From positions 4,464,001 through 4,528,000 of the forward strand of contig VCCP01000004.1 in assembly GCA_005765155.1 (NCBI GenBank): a stretch of DNA of 64,000 bases. Reading direction: 5' to 3'. A model generated the notes under the pieces. That model saw nothing but the letters and a program-made list of their open reading frames with translations. It did no database searches and was not told where the DNA came from. Numbering within the stretch: the first letter of the stretch is position 1; every line of letters begins with the position of its first letter. A program made the translations under genes and the position numbers. The stretch comes from Zelopaecilomyces penicillatus (lineage: Eukaryota > Ascomycota > Sordariomycetes > Hypocreales > Pseudodiploosporaceae). Positions 24,170 to 34,720 of the stretch are shown here, one piece after another.

Positions 24170-25216
24170 CTAATCGCTACCCTCACTTGTTAGATTCCGC
24201 AGCTCTTCAAGATCGCGCTCTGGAAGACTCTGTTGACGCGCAACCGTAAACAGAGTAAACCCAAGTGTCATAACACCAACCATTAAAGTCGCAAGCTGAT
24301 CCCTCTCCGTGACAGTCACAGCCAAATCGGGAATCGCGCGAAGATTCAGCCAATATGCAAAGACTATCATCGCGACAGGACAGCAAGCACCAATGAAAAG
24401 AGACGCAGTAAGCATCTTCGCCGCCTCAAAAGCATCCTTGGCGTTTCGTTTGACAACGGAAAAAACAAACATTGCAAGCCATCCAGCGAGCGCGAGAGCG
24501 ATAACTATAGAACTGCAAATCATGACAAACATGATCCACGGTAAAATGGCTTCAAACATAAGGATACAGCCACTGATGCCAATGTCCCCGATGCTCAGGT
24601 GAAATATTGAAAGAACGAGTAAAACGTAGACATAGCTGTAATACACAAGCCGCTTTGTTGTTGAAGCTGGTAGCCAGGGGAAAGCGTCTGAAAAGGTAGT
24701 TTCCATACTGATGAAGAGCGTAAAGGCAACAGCCGAAAACGTATAGCATACCGTTAATGGCCCCGTGATCTCGATGACTCGCTGGCCGAGGCTAAGGATG
24801 TCGGGAGGGATTTGGCCAAGGTCAAGCGGTTTATCGTCAAACTTTGCCATCCGGTCCAGTTCCATCTCGGGAAACCTAAGACAGAATATAGCCAGTGCCC
24901 GGTATTCAGTGCCGAGAAACCGCATCGCCAAGATAAGGAGATCGGTGGCAGCGAATACCGGGTACAACACCACGGCAAGAAGGTCCATGGAGATTCTCGG
25001 TCTTGTGTACCCATAGTCATCTCGTCCGTAGAGAGACCAGTTCACTATAACAGATGCAAAAATGAAATGCCAGGCATAAATACTTCCAGGCCCGTATAAG
25101 CCCGATGCCCGATCGTAGAATTCAGGGTTATACGGGAAGAGGGCACCTTTGCCATGGCGCGTGAGGCCATCTGATATCTGGTGCTCTGGGTGCGAATAGT
25201 TGCAAATGGACGTCAT
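24170..25216 (-). CDS. Multi-pass membrane protein of unknown function
   Basis: A single open frame of 348 residues, not assigned to a family. Hydrophobic segments include AWHFIFASVIVNWSL (about 48), LLAVVLYPVFAATDLLILAM (about 79), LTVCYTFSAVAFTLFI, LVYYSYVYVLLVLSIFHLSI, IMFVMICSSIVIALALAGWL, a further one near MLTASLFIGACCPVAMIVF, and a C-terminal segment near TLMVGVMTLGFTLFTVA: about seven to eight in total. The N-terminus (HPEHQISDGLTRHGKGALFP) and the C-terminal ERDLEELRNL tail are hydrophilic. It resembles many fungal-specific integral membrane proteins whose genes sit near wall or secondary-metabolism loci, but no transporter signature is visible. It converges with the nucleotide-sugar dehydrogenase, so the two could be linked, though nothing in the sequence proves it. 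The start is the first ATG of the frame. Confidence 0.75.
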   Translation of the reverse strand: MTSICNYSHPEHQISDGLTRHGKGALFPYNPEFYDRASGLYGPGSIYAWHFIFASVIVNWSLYGRDDYGYTRPRISMDLLAVVLYPVFAATDLLILAMRFLGTEYRALAIFCLRFPEMELDRMAKFDDKPLDLGQIPPDILSLGQRVIEITGPLTVCYTFSAVAFTLFISMETTFSDAFPWLPASTTKRLVYYSYVYVLLVLSIFHLSIGDIGISGCILMFEAILPWIMFVMICSSIVIALALAGWLAMFVFSVVKRNAKDAFEAAKMLTASLFIGACCPVAMIVFAYWLNLRAIPDLAVTVTERDQLATLMVGVMTLGFTLFTVARQQSLPERDLEELRNLTSEGSD

Positions 25217-26712
25217 CTCAAATGTCGGAAGTCATGCAGTTTCACTAAATGGGACATATATTCAGGTTGACGTAGTTGTTTAGTTTTGGAGCAGTTCCTT
25301 CTCTGATCTGGCGTGACGTGTTAGGCAGAAATTAAAGGAGCTGACAAAGAGGCGCAGCACGGCGGGCAGGGAAGTTGTGCACGAGGCAGATTCGAAAATG
25401 CCAAGATATATGATATGATATTGATGAGGTTATACATGGCTGAAGCCGCACTCCGCGATTCTTCAGCACTTGGCTTGGTAAACATTCATCATTATTTTGC
25501 TGCGTCGTTGGTGTGACTGTATAGCAGATGCGGAGGCAAAGCTACTGCGACACTGATAAACATAGCAAGCGTTTCAAGCTCAGGGAGGGACCTTTCTTTA
25601 TTCGATGTATATGAATACTAAGGCTAAAAAAAACACGCATATGTCGAGAACTTGTTTGCGGGGGTGTGGTTGAACCATGAAATGCGTTGTTGTTTTGGTT
25701 CTTCATGGGGCAGAAATCTACTTCCTAGACTGGGAGATCAACTTTTAGACAAATGAAGGTGATTGATCGAGAACATATGTTGTTCACCTCTTACAGCTTT
25801 TATAGAGTTTCGAAGCATGCTGGAATTATCTGAACTAAATTATCTGAACAATTACAGTGCTGGAGGTGAGGAAAATGAACACTGACTGGTGTAGGTTGCT
25901 GACTTGATAATATCATAATGGAGGATGTTGAACTTCCGACACCATTTGTTAGCAGCGATAAGGAATTGCACACTTAAAACAAGGCTCTTGATGTTACAGA
26001 ACGATAGCCGCAAATTAACCGAATGCAAGTTGTTGCGGGTGACTTGAAGAGTTGACTGTCAGTCGTTACACTAAACCTTGCTATACCTGATCTAGATACA
26101 TAAAACCCAACTCTCATGGCCCATATGAATACAGAATGAACAATACTCCCCGTTGTCCCGCTCATCGCACAGAACCTTCTACATAACTCTTTTAAAGTTT
26201 AGGGGTAAGAATCTAATTGGCTGGACCACACCACTCAACTCATCCGGACTGTTACTTCCGGGGTGCTTCTTGGGAGGGTAAAGGACATGGATCAATTCAA
26301 CCACTCAACACCCACGACTGTGTCTGCATTACATCAACGTCCCAGCGTAATACCGTCATCTCTTGCGCCAGGGGGTTGAATTTGATGATTCATGACCAAC
26401 CCAATGATTGCTATTGGTGTTTATCGCTTACCCGTTCTGCTGCAATTGGTCTGACCCTGGTCAATATCCGAGCACAGCACCCGGACTACATTCGTCATTG
26501 ATGTTGAGGGGGCATAGCTTTCTCGACACCAAAACACTGAGAGCTTCTCGGATCTGTGGATATGGTGATGCATCTATGACGGCACATACCATGGGCTCTC
26601 ACTACCCAGGCTGAACATACAAATATGGCTTGCTGGACGATGGGGAGTGATGGAGTTCCTACCAACCACTCAAGTTAACCACAGTTCCTGAGAACACCGA
26701 ATTTTGTATACA
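25217..26712. other. AT-rich divergent spacer before the catalase
   Basis: No gene is recognised. The stretch 25600-26000 is clearly AT-richer than its surroundings. It should contain the promoters of both the membrane protein gene and the catalase gene. Confidence 0.45.
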
Positions 26713-29001
26713 ATGTCGAGCATCATCCCCGACGCCGTCAAACATGCGATTGTGGGCTCTGCAGGAGTCAAGGCAGAGCAGCTGGCCAGATCCACGGTCG
26801 AGCCGGCAACGAGCAGCAGGATCACGGCCGACTTTGGTACGAAACAGACCAACACCGATGACTGGCTGCGTGTGAATAGTCCCAATCAAATTGGGCCAAT
26901 GCTGTTGGAGGATCCGTTTGGTCGAGAAAAGGTATGTCGACTTTTGGAAATATTGTACACATAACGGATATGATGATATTTACTAAGCCGCCAATCTTTT
27001 TAGATCCATCGATTTGACCATGAACGAATCCCAGAGCGAGTTGTCCATGCTCGTGGCGCTGGTGCTTTTGGCACATTTCATTTGCATGAATCTGCCTCAG
27101 ACGTATCCCACGCTGGCATCCTCACTGATACTACTCGTGCGACGCCAGTCTTTGTCCGGTTTTCCACTGTTCTTGGAAGTCGTGGCTCCGCCGACACAGT
27201 CCGTGACGTCCGTGGATTCGCTGTCAAATTCTACACGGAAGAGGGCAACTGGGACATCGTCGGCAATAACATCCCCGTCTTCTTTATCCAAGACTCCATG
27301 AAGTTCCCCGACCTCATCCACGCCGCAAAGCCAGAACCCCATAATGAGGTTCCACAGGCGCAGACAGCTCACAACAACTTCTGGGACTTTGTACAGATGC
27401 ACTCCGAGGCGACGCACATGTACATGTGGGCCATGTCAGACCGGACGATCCCGCGCTCATACCGCATGATGCAAGGCTTTGGCGTCAATACCTTTACCCT
27501 TACAAATTTCAAGGGCGAGCGTCACTTTGTCAAGTTCCATTTCACGCCGGAACTCGGTGTGCACTCGCTCGTCTGGGATGAGGCGTTGAAGCTCGGCGGC
27601 CAAGACCCGGACTTCCATCGCAAGGACCTCATGGAAGCCATCGAACACGGAGCGTTTCCGAAGTGGAAATTTGGAATCCAGGTAATTCCAGAGGCAAAGG
27701 AGCATGACTTTGACTTTGATATTCTTGATGCTACCAAAGTCTGGCCGGAGGAGCTTGTTCCTATCCGGTACATTGGTAGTCTGGAACTGAACCGCAACGT
27801 GGATGAGTACTTTACCGAGACGGAGCAGGCGGCCTTTTGTACAAGCCACGTGGTGCCAGGCATCGGGTTCTCAGATGATCCCCTTCTTCAAGGACGTAAT
27901 TTCTCATATACCGATACCCAGCTCAGCCGACTTGGCGTCAACTGGCAAGAGTTGCCCATCAACAAGCCCGTCTGCCCCGTCATGAACTTCAACCGCGACG
28001 GCGCCATGAGACACACAATCTCCAAGGGAAAGGTGAACTATTGGCCAAATCGGTTTGAAGTGCAGCCTCCAGCCACCAAGAATGAGGGTGGATATGCCGA
28101 ATACGAGCAAAAGGTGGTTGGCATCAAGCAGAGGGCAAAGAGCGCCAAGTTCAAAGACCATTTCTCTCAGGCACAACTCTTCTTGAATTCACTTTCCAAG
28201 ATTGAAAAGGCCCATGTCTTGTCGGCATTCTCATTTGAGTTGGATCATTGTGATGAGCCGATTGTATATGAACGACTCGTACAACGACTCGCCGATATTG
28301 ATCTTGAGCTGGCGCAGTCTGTTGCTGAAATGGTCGGTGGTCCAGTACCAGAAAAAGCGAATGTGATAAATCCGGGAAAGAAGGCCAAAGGATTGAGCCA
28401 GCTCGAGTTTGTCGCCGACACGGTGACCATCGTGTCTCGTCGTATTGCCATCATCATTGCCGATGGGTATGATTCGGTAGCATACAGCGCAATGTATGGA
28501 GCCATTAAAGCCGCAGGCGCTCTACCATTCGTCATTGGCACGCGCCGCTCTGCCATCTACGCTGCGGGCGAAGACCGCGCATCGTCCAAGGGAACCGTGC
28601 CTGACCATCACCTCGAGGGTCAGCGTAGTACCATGTTTGACGCCATTTTCGTCCCTGGCGGCGAAGAGTCGATTGCAACCCTTTGCCGGAACGGGCGAGC
28701 GATGCACTACGTGCGCGAGGCGTTTGGCCATCTCAAGGCCATCGGCGCCACGGGTGAGGGTGTCATGTTAGTCAACAAAGCCCTCGACATGGCGGGTCTC
28801 GTGACGACGTCCATGGACGACGAGGCCGTGGAGAGTTATGGTGTGGTGACACTGAAGAATACTCGCCCAGAGACTCTAGGCGAGGCGGTGACGGTTGCTA
28901 AGAACGCAACAGGGTTTTTGGGGAAGTTTGTATATGCCGTGAGCTTGCACCGGTGTTGGCAGCGGGAGCTGGATGGGTTGAATGCTCAAGTGGCTTATTA
29001 G
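26713..29001 (+). CDS. Large-subunit catalase with C-terminal DJ-1/GATase-like domain, 2 exons
   Basis: Exons 26713-26931 and 27004-29001 join in phase 0 across a 72-bp intron (GTATGT...TTTTTAG) to give 738 residues. The enzyme dismutates H2O2 to water and oxygen using heme. Residues 1-72 form a variable lead. Active-site His88 lies in VVHARGAGAFGTF, the active-site Asn in VGNNIPVFF (about 160-162), and the proximal heme ligand Tyr375 in RNFSYTDTQ. From about residue 547 (RRIAIIIADGYDS) comes the extra flavodoxin/DJ-1-like domain typical of clade 2 catalases such as E. coli HPII and Aspergillus catalases. There is no signal peptide, so a cytosolic or peroxisome-independent location is likely; this fits spore-type (CatA-like) enzymes rather than secreted CatB-like ones. 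The exon junction falls within DPFGREK|IHRFDHERIPERVVH, a conserved stretch. The next gene downstream is a likely H2O2-forming oxidase. Confidence 0.96.
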
Positions 29002-31417
29002 GGTATCTATCGCCACAAAGAAAGGGAAAAAAATGCTATTATTAAAAGCAATTGCCAAATGAAATCGTAAAATATGCAGTGGAACACCTGATTGGATCTG
29101 TTGTTGTATGCACAACGGGTCGCACAATTACAACTCTCGCTTTCCGAAGAGCCAATAAGGTGATCAGAAGACCCTTCGTTATGTTTAATGTGCCACCAAG
29201 GGTAACCACCCTCCATAGCCATGTACATATGCACATGGATGTCATGAATGTTCTGGATGCGGTAGTTGGCGTTGTTTAAAAAGCCAATATCTCCTGCATC
29301 CGCACATCTGACACTCTTTGTCTTTCTTTTTCCCTGTCTCGATGAGTTTGTTCTTTCTCCAGAATGTAACGCTCCACTGGCCGGGCAGCCCAAGACTTGT
29401 CTCCATTATCTCCGCAACACTAAACTGCGGATCCGAAGCAGACGGGAACGGGGGGTTTTCATGTGGGACCTTGGTACCCATGTTTACTGTTGCAGATGGG
29501 GGCAAACAGAAAAGGGGGCGCGCGAGCCATGCTTTTAACCTAAATACTGCCTAGTCCCCCTGCCATTTTTGCCATGTTCGTTGTCACAATGTGTCTCTGA
29601 CTGGCTGGGGAAGCCGTAGGCTTGCATGGTTTTAGTTCATTGGGCAGAAGTCAAAAAGGCATGGGCCCTAGCACTTCCGGAGATGGTCGATCTTCATCCA
29701 TGCATTGGTGGGAGAATTTCGAAGCCAAAAGTGCTTTAGCAGGTACTTTGTATCCTCTACTGCGTCAAGGCCGTCCTCGGTCATTACCCGTGCATGTTAG
29801 CGGCCCCCTTTGGCATATTAGTGGTTCGTTGCTAATATGTTTTGCGTTTGACACTCGGCCGTGTCGAATAGCTCCAGATTTCCGGCTTGTGGCTTGAATA
29901 ATCTTGAGTCTCTTCAACCGTGGATGTTAGAGATGCGAGTAGAAGAAGGCGCACTCAAAGGCTAGTGGGGCCACCTATATCACCAACGTTGTTATCATGC
30001 TAACTCGCAAGGGCGAGGGAGGGTCTATGATTCGTCTTTTCTGCCTGGGCAAAGTAAAATTAGCCCCATTAGCCCCAACTCGAACCACCCTCTCGAAAAA
30101 CACCACCAGATGCTGTTGTTCAATTCGTCCTGGGCAAACAACATACCATCGTGGGAATAACTGCACCAAGTAGTCTATTTGCTTGTTTGGTTGGTCGGCT
30201 ACCCACGAGTGCAACCCTTTTTTTCTTTGACAGGATGCGAATACGAACTCACCGACCCCAGGTCAATGTATAGCAGCCGTGGGGAATGCAAACCCTGGCG
30301 CAGTAGCGCTGCAACTCGGTCACATGCGTGGGAGAGGAGATGGCCGGCAGGTCGGCGTATTCTTATTCACCATTCGGAGGGGGGGACATAGGCGCTTCTT
30401 TCGGACGACGAACCGGAACAAGACCAGGGGGCCTGCTTGCATAGCCAGTCAACAAACATCATACAACTATCAGAGGTCGAAAACCATCGAACGAGCACTT
30501 ACTGGTTCACATGGGATATGCACAGCAGGCGGAGAAGCAACCAGTACAATGCCTTCGCCCTGGCACAAACGCAGCAGCATTAGCAGCCGTAGTACGTGTT
30601 AGTGCCGTGCTGGAGACGACCTGCCAAGGCCCAGGGCCTGGCTTTTTGTAATTTTTGATAACACCGTGATCCCACCGGGTGTCGGTCCGGAGACGGCCTG
30701 AGATGCCCTTTTTGGCAAATGTATGATAGTACGGCCGCCGCCAACAGCAACAACAACACAAAAAAAACAGCCAGGGGAATCCCAAAATGGTGCCTAGGCA
30801 CATTGTACTACCGGTACCTACCTGTGTAGCCTATTCCATGTAACCTTGTGCCTGCAATGGACACAGGATCGCAGACGGCGGGCGAGACCAGACCCCTTTT
30901 GTACCAGTTGACCTTGCAGGTGTGATGATGGCCTCCCTTAGTGCAACCAAGTTGCCGAATCCTGGGCCGAATGGAGCGAATAAAGCCTGCATGAACTCAA
31001 CTAAAGATGACTTTTTGTCCATTCGTCTAGTCAAAAGTCTCGGGATGAAAAAAAAAGCGGCCGGTGACGGGCCGGGGTGAGGACGACATCCCCTCCCTCC
31101 ACCCCCTTGCGGTGCATCCACGCTACGAACATAGTTTGCTCGCTTGCCTAAAGGTCTTGGTTCATGGAACGAGTGGCTTTATATAACTAGGAGGAGCGGG
31201 CCCCTCCTCGATCTCTGCCTTCCCCGGATTGTTGCTGCTGTCGATTTCTGCTTGTTGCTCTAGTCTCTTGACAACCTGCAGGAACGCCTGAGCCGTCTGT
31301 GTGTTCCCAGGAACCCGGCCAGTCTTCAACGACCCTTGCGCATCCCGAGTCGCAAACCTCATTTCCTCCGCCTCCCCTATCCTCCTCCCCTCAATCTACA
31401 CAACCTCCGCCGTCATT
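29002..31417. other. Spacer between catalase and AA7 oxidase
   Basis: About 2.4 kb without a convincing gene. Short frames on both strands overlap and have no protein-like features. The promoter and 5' UTR of the downstream oxidase occupy the last few hundred bases, with a CT-rich leader at 31360-31410. Confidence 0.45.
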
Positions 31418-33019
31418 ATGGGCAACGGCCAGAGCACCCCGTTGCAGCAATGTCTCACGGCCGTTTGCGGTAGCCGTACCGACTGCGTCTCGTTCCCAGC
31501 CGATCCTCTGTACCAGATCAAGTGGGTCAAGCCCTATAACCTCGATATCCCTGTTGTCCCTGTCGCCGTTATCCGGCCGGACAATGCCAAGGATGTCTCT
31601 GGTGCTATCAAGTGTGCCAATGAACACAAGGTCAAAGTCCAGCCCAAGTCAGGAGGACACTCTTATGCGTAAGTCTCTCCGTCTCTATTTTTTGGTGTCT
31701 CGTCTCTGGAACAGCATATTGGTCCTACAGATGCGCTTTCAATTGTAAGGAACGTAGGCAATAAACTAACGCGCCACAGCAACTTCGGTCTCGGCGGAGA
31801 GGATGGCGCACTTATGATCGACCTTCAAAATCTCAAGGACTTCAGCATGGACAAGTCGACATGGAAGGCAACCTTTGGCTCTGGATACCGCCTGGGTGAT
31901 CTAGACAAGAAACTCCATACCAATGGTGGTCGCGCAATCGCCCACGGTACTTGCCCTGGTGTCGGTATTGGAGGACATGCCACGATTGTAAGAATCACAA
32001 GATATGGTAACATGTAGTACCTGATCAAACCCGGCTAATCATTTCAACTCTAGGGAGGACTTGGTCCTATGTCGAGAATGTGGGGAAGTGCTCTTGACCA
32101 TGTCTTGGAGGTCGAGGTTGTGACTGCCGACGGCACCATCCAAACGGCTAACGAGAAACAAAATTCCGACCTCTTCTGGGCTTTGCGTGGCGCAGGAGGT
32201 AGCTTTGGTGTCATTACCAAGTTCACCGTCAAGACACATCCCGAACCAGGCAATGTTGTCGACTACACGTACAAGCTGAGCTTCGGCAAGCAAGAGGAGA
32301 TGGCACCCGTATATAAGGCGTGGCAGGATCTGGTTGCCGACCCCAACATGGACAGGCGATTCTCAACTCTCTTCATTGCTCAGCCGCTTGGCGCTCTCAT
32401 CACGGGCACTTTCTACGGCACTCAAGAGGAGTGGAAGAAGACTGGTATCTTGCAGAAGCTTCCCTCAGGCGGCAAACTCGACCTGACCGTGTCAGACTGG
32501 CTGGGCAGCTTAGCTCACATTGCAGAGACGACCGGCCTGTGGCTCAGTGACATCCCCACCCACTTCGCTAGCAAATCACTTGCGTTTCGCCAACAAGATA
32601 TGCTCAGCAAGAAGTCTGTCGATGACCTGTTCAACTACATGGGAAAGACAGACCGCGGCACGCTCCTGTGGTTCATTATCTTCAACTCGGAGGGCGGCGC
32701 CATGGCCGACACTCCCAACGATGCGACGGCCTATCCTCATCGTGACAAGCTCATGATGTACCAGTCGTATGCCATTGGCTTCCCAGACCTGAACGAGAAG
32801 ACTCGCGATTTCGTCGACGGTGTGCACGAGCACATTGTACAAGGCGCACCCGACGCGCACTCCACCTATGCTGGATACATTGATCGTTCGCAAAACCGGA
32901 CAGCAGCGCAAGAACTATACTGGGGCGACAAACTACCCAAGTTGCGCCAAATTAAGCGCCAGTGGGATCCCAAAGACATGTTCCACAACCCCCAGAGCGT
33001 TGACCCCGCGACGAACTAG
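31418..33019 (+). CDS. AA7/berberine-bridge-type FAD-linked oligosaccharide oxidase, 3 exons
   Basis: Exons 31418-31668, 31780-31987 and 32054-33019 join in frame to 474 residues. The family oxidises the C1 hydroxyl of sugars or other substrates and passes electrons to O2, giving H2O2. The PCMH-type FAD-binding domain shows the two residues used for bicovalent flavin attachment in glucooligosaccharide oxidases: His81 in SGGHSYA and Cys142 in HGTCPGVGIGGHA. GGLGPMSRMWG follows at the exon 2/3 junction, then GAGGSFGVIT. The C-terminal BBE segment is YWGDKLPKLRQIKRQWDP, with DMFHNPQS after it. No signal peptide is present; the protein starts MGNGQST, which fits an N-myristoylation motif (Gly2, Ser6) and would place it on the cytosolic face of a membrane. 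Substrate (gluco-, chito- or non-sugar) cannot be read from sequence. It lies downstream of a large catalase that could remove its peroxide. Confidence 0.92.
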
Positions 33020-34720
33020 ACATTGTTTTTTTCTGCCGAGATGCGCCAAGTTGGGTAGGATGGATTAGAGAGTTTTCGATGCGAGGGGGTGTGTGACATG
33101 ATGTCAGGAGTAGTAGTAGTGGCAAATGACCTTTTCCCTTTGAGCAGTCTTGCTTGTAACGACGTTTGGAACCGTATATAGAATCGTGTAGTCATTTGAT
33201 AATGGATAATGTCATTATGCCTTGAAAGTCAGAGTCTGTCAACTGTGTGTATATATGATGCGCGCGAAGACTGCGAATAGGATGAAGAGCGGTGGTGTAT
33301 TGGCTACATCCAACTCGTCTAGCCAGGGCCGGTGCCGGCGTTGGCATGTGCAGGTTGCAGCTCTTCCTGCCACTAGACACAGATTTGATCCTTCCAAATT
33401 CCAATGCAAACTGGACAATGTGAGCGGATGGCGGGGCGGTGAGTGGATGCTGGGGAAGGAGCAGTGGTGCTCTTACGTACGAAGTACATAATAATCTGTT
33501 CCAGATTCAGTGATGCTCCAGCCCAATTCCATATTTAGGTGCCTGAGGATTCAAACAAGATTGGCTCATGTTTTGGACAAGGCAGTTGTTTTGTACATTC
33601 AGGTTGATTTTCCTTCAGCGGTTAGAAATGCATCAGTACATTTGCGTATCGCCATTATCCTCAATACGGGCTCCAACAAGGTATTTCTACCTTGAGGCTG
33701 TCGCAAACTTTTGGCCCAATCCCGTCCCACCGCGTTGAGCAGCCCCTTCCCCCACTACCGACTTACTACCCCGCATAGTCGCGGCGCCCATCCGAGGCGG
33801 AGTGGCTGGGGAAGTTAGGGGTCTTCACGGCCAGTCTCGGCCAGACACGGTCGAGGCATGCGACTAAGCGATCGGCCACTGTATCACGAGGCAAAGCAAA
33901 CGCCCGGGGCTAGGCGGCTTCCACAGCGGCCCTCTATTATTCAATATTATTCCATCCCATTGCACCCTTTAATCTTGCAATCCCCCCGCCATAATGCATA
34001 ACCTCCGGCCGGTAGCCAAATGCGGCAAAAGCAACGTATGCCTTATGTGCAAGTCCTCCATTGTTCAATATCTCCGGGAACCGGCGATCCGGGGTTTGGC
34101 TTTGATGTGTATCCCAAGTTTCTACTTTGTTCAACTCTCAACCTAGCATCCATCCATCATCCATCATCCCCAAATTCTCTTTCTCGTTTATCCACCTTTC
34201 ACCCAATCATCGGCCAGTCAGCCCACCTTGCGCCAAGCTCACCAAGAGGCAATACGTGTAGCTGTGCTGCAGAGAAACGGGTTGGATTTTGTTCAACATT
34301 TCAGGTAAGCCGGCTATCAATCTTATTTTCATTTCTTACACGCACATGCAATGCCACCTTGAAGCTAGCTGCCGTTCTCTATGGAACTTATTCCGCAGGA
34401 CCTCTCCACGGCTCGGTCTTTGTCTGCACCAAGATGCCCCCTGCCCCATTGACCGCCGGAGTCCGACCACGCCGGTTGATGCCGAATGCTGGGACCAGAG
34501 CCGCCGACCTTCCCCACCAACCTCCACCAGCTCCACTAGCCAATCCGCGCGCGCACGACCCCCCTCCTCCCTCCAACCATCACCATCCAACCAACACCCA
34601 CCCAACCACCCACTTCTGCATTTTGGAGCGGTGGTCGCTGCCAGTGAAGCCAGTCAGCAGCACAATGCCCCTGCTAACCACTACCCAGTACTACCCAAAA
34701 AGTCTCTCTCACCCTCCAAC
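33020..34720. other. Spacer between AA7 oxidase and ThDP enzyme
   Basis: No gene recognised. Plus-strand frames at 34020-34724 and 34289 onward are Pro/His/Ser-rich because the DNA is C-rich, and they run into the true start of the next gene. GC-rich, C-tract-rich sequence at 34130-34720 is probably promoter and 5' UTR. Confidence 0.45.

Noticed and set aside
27097..27863. Antisense frames of 106-130 codons within the catalase gene
   Set aside because: Shadows of the catalase coding strand; no independent evidence of coding.
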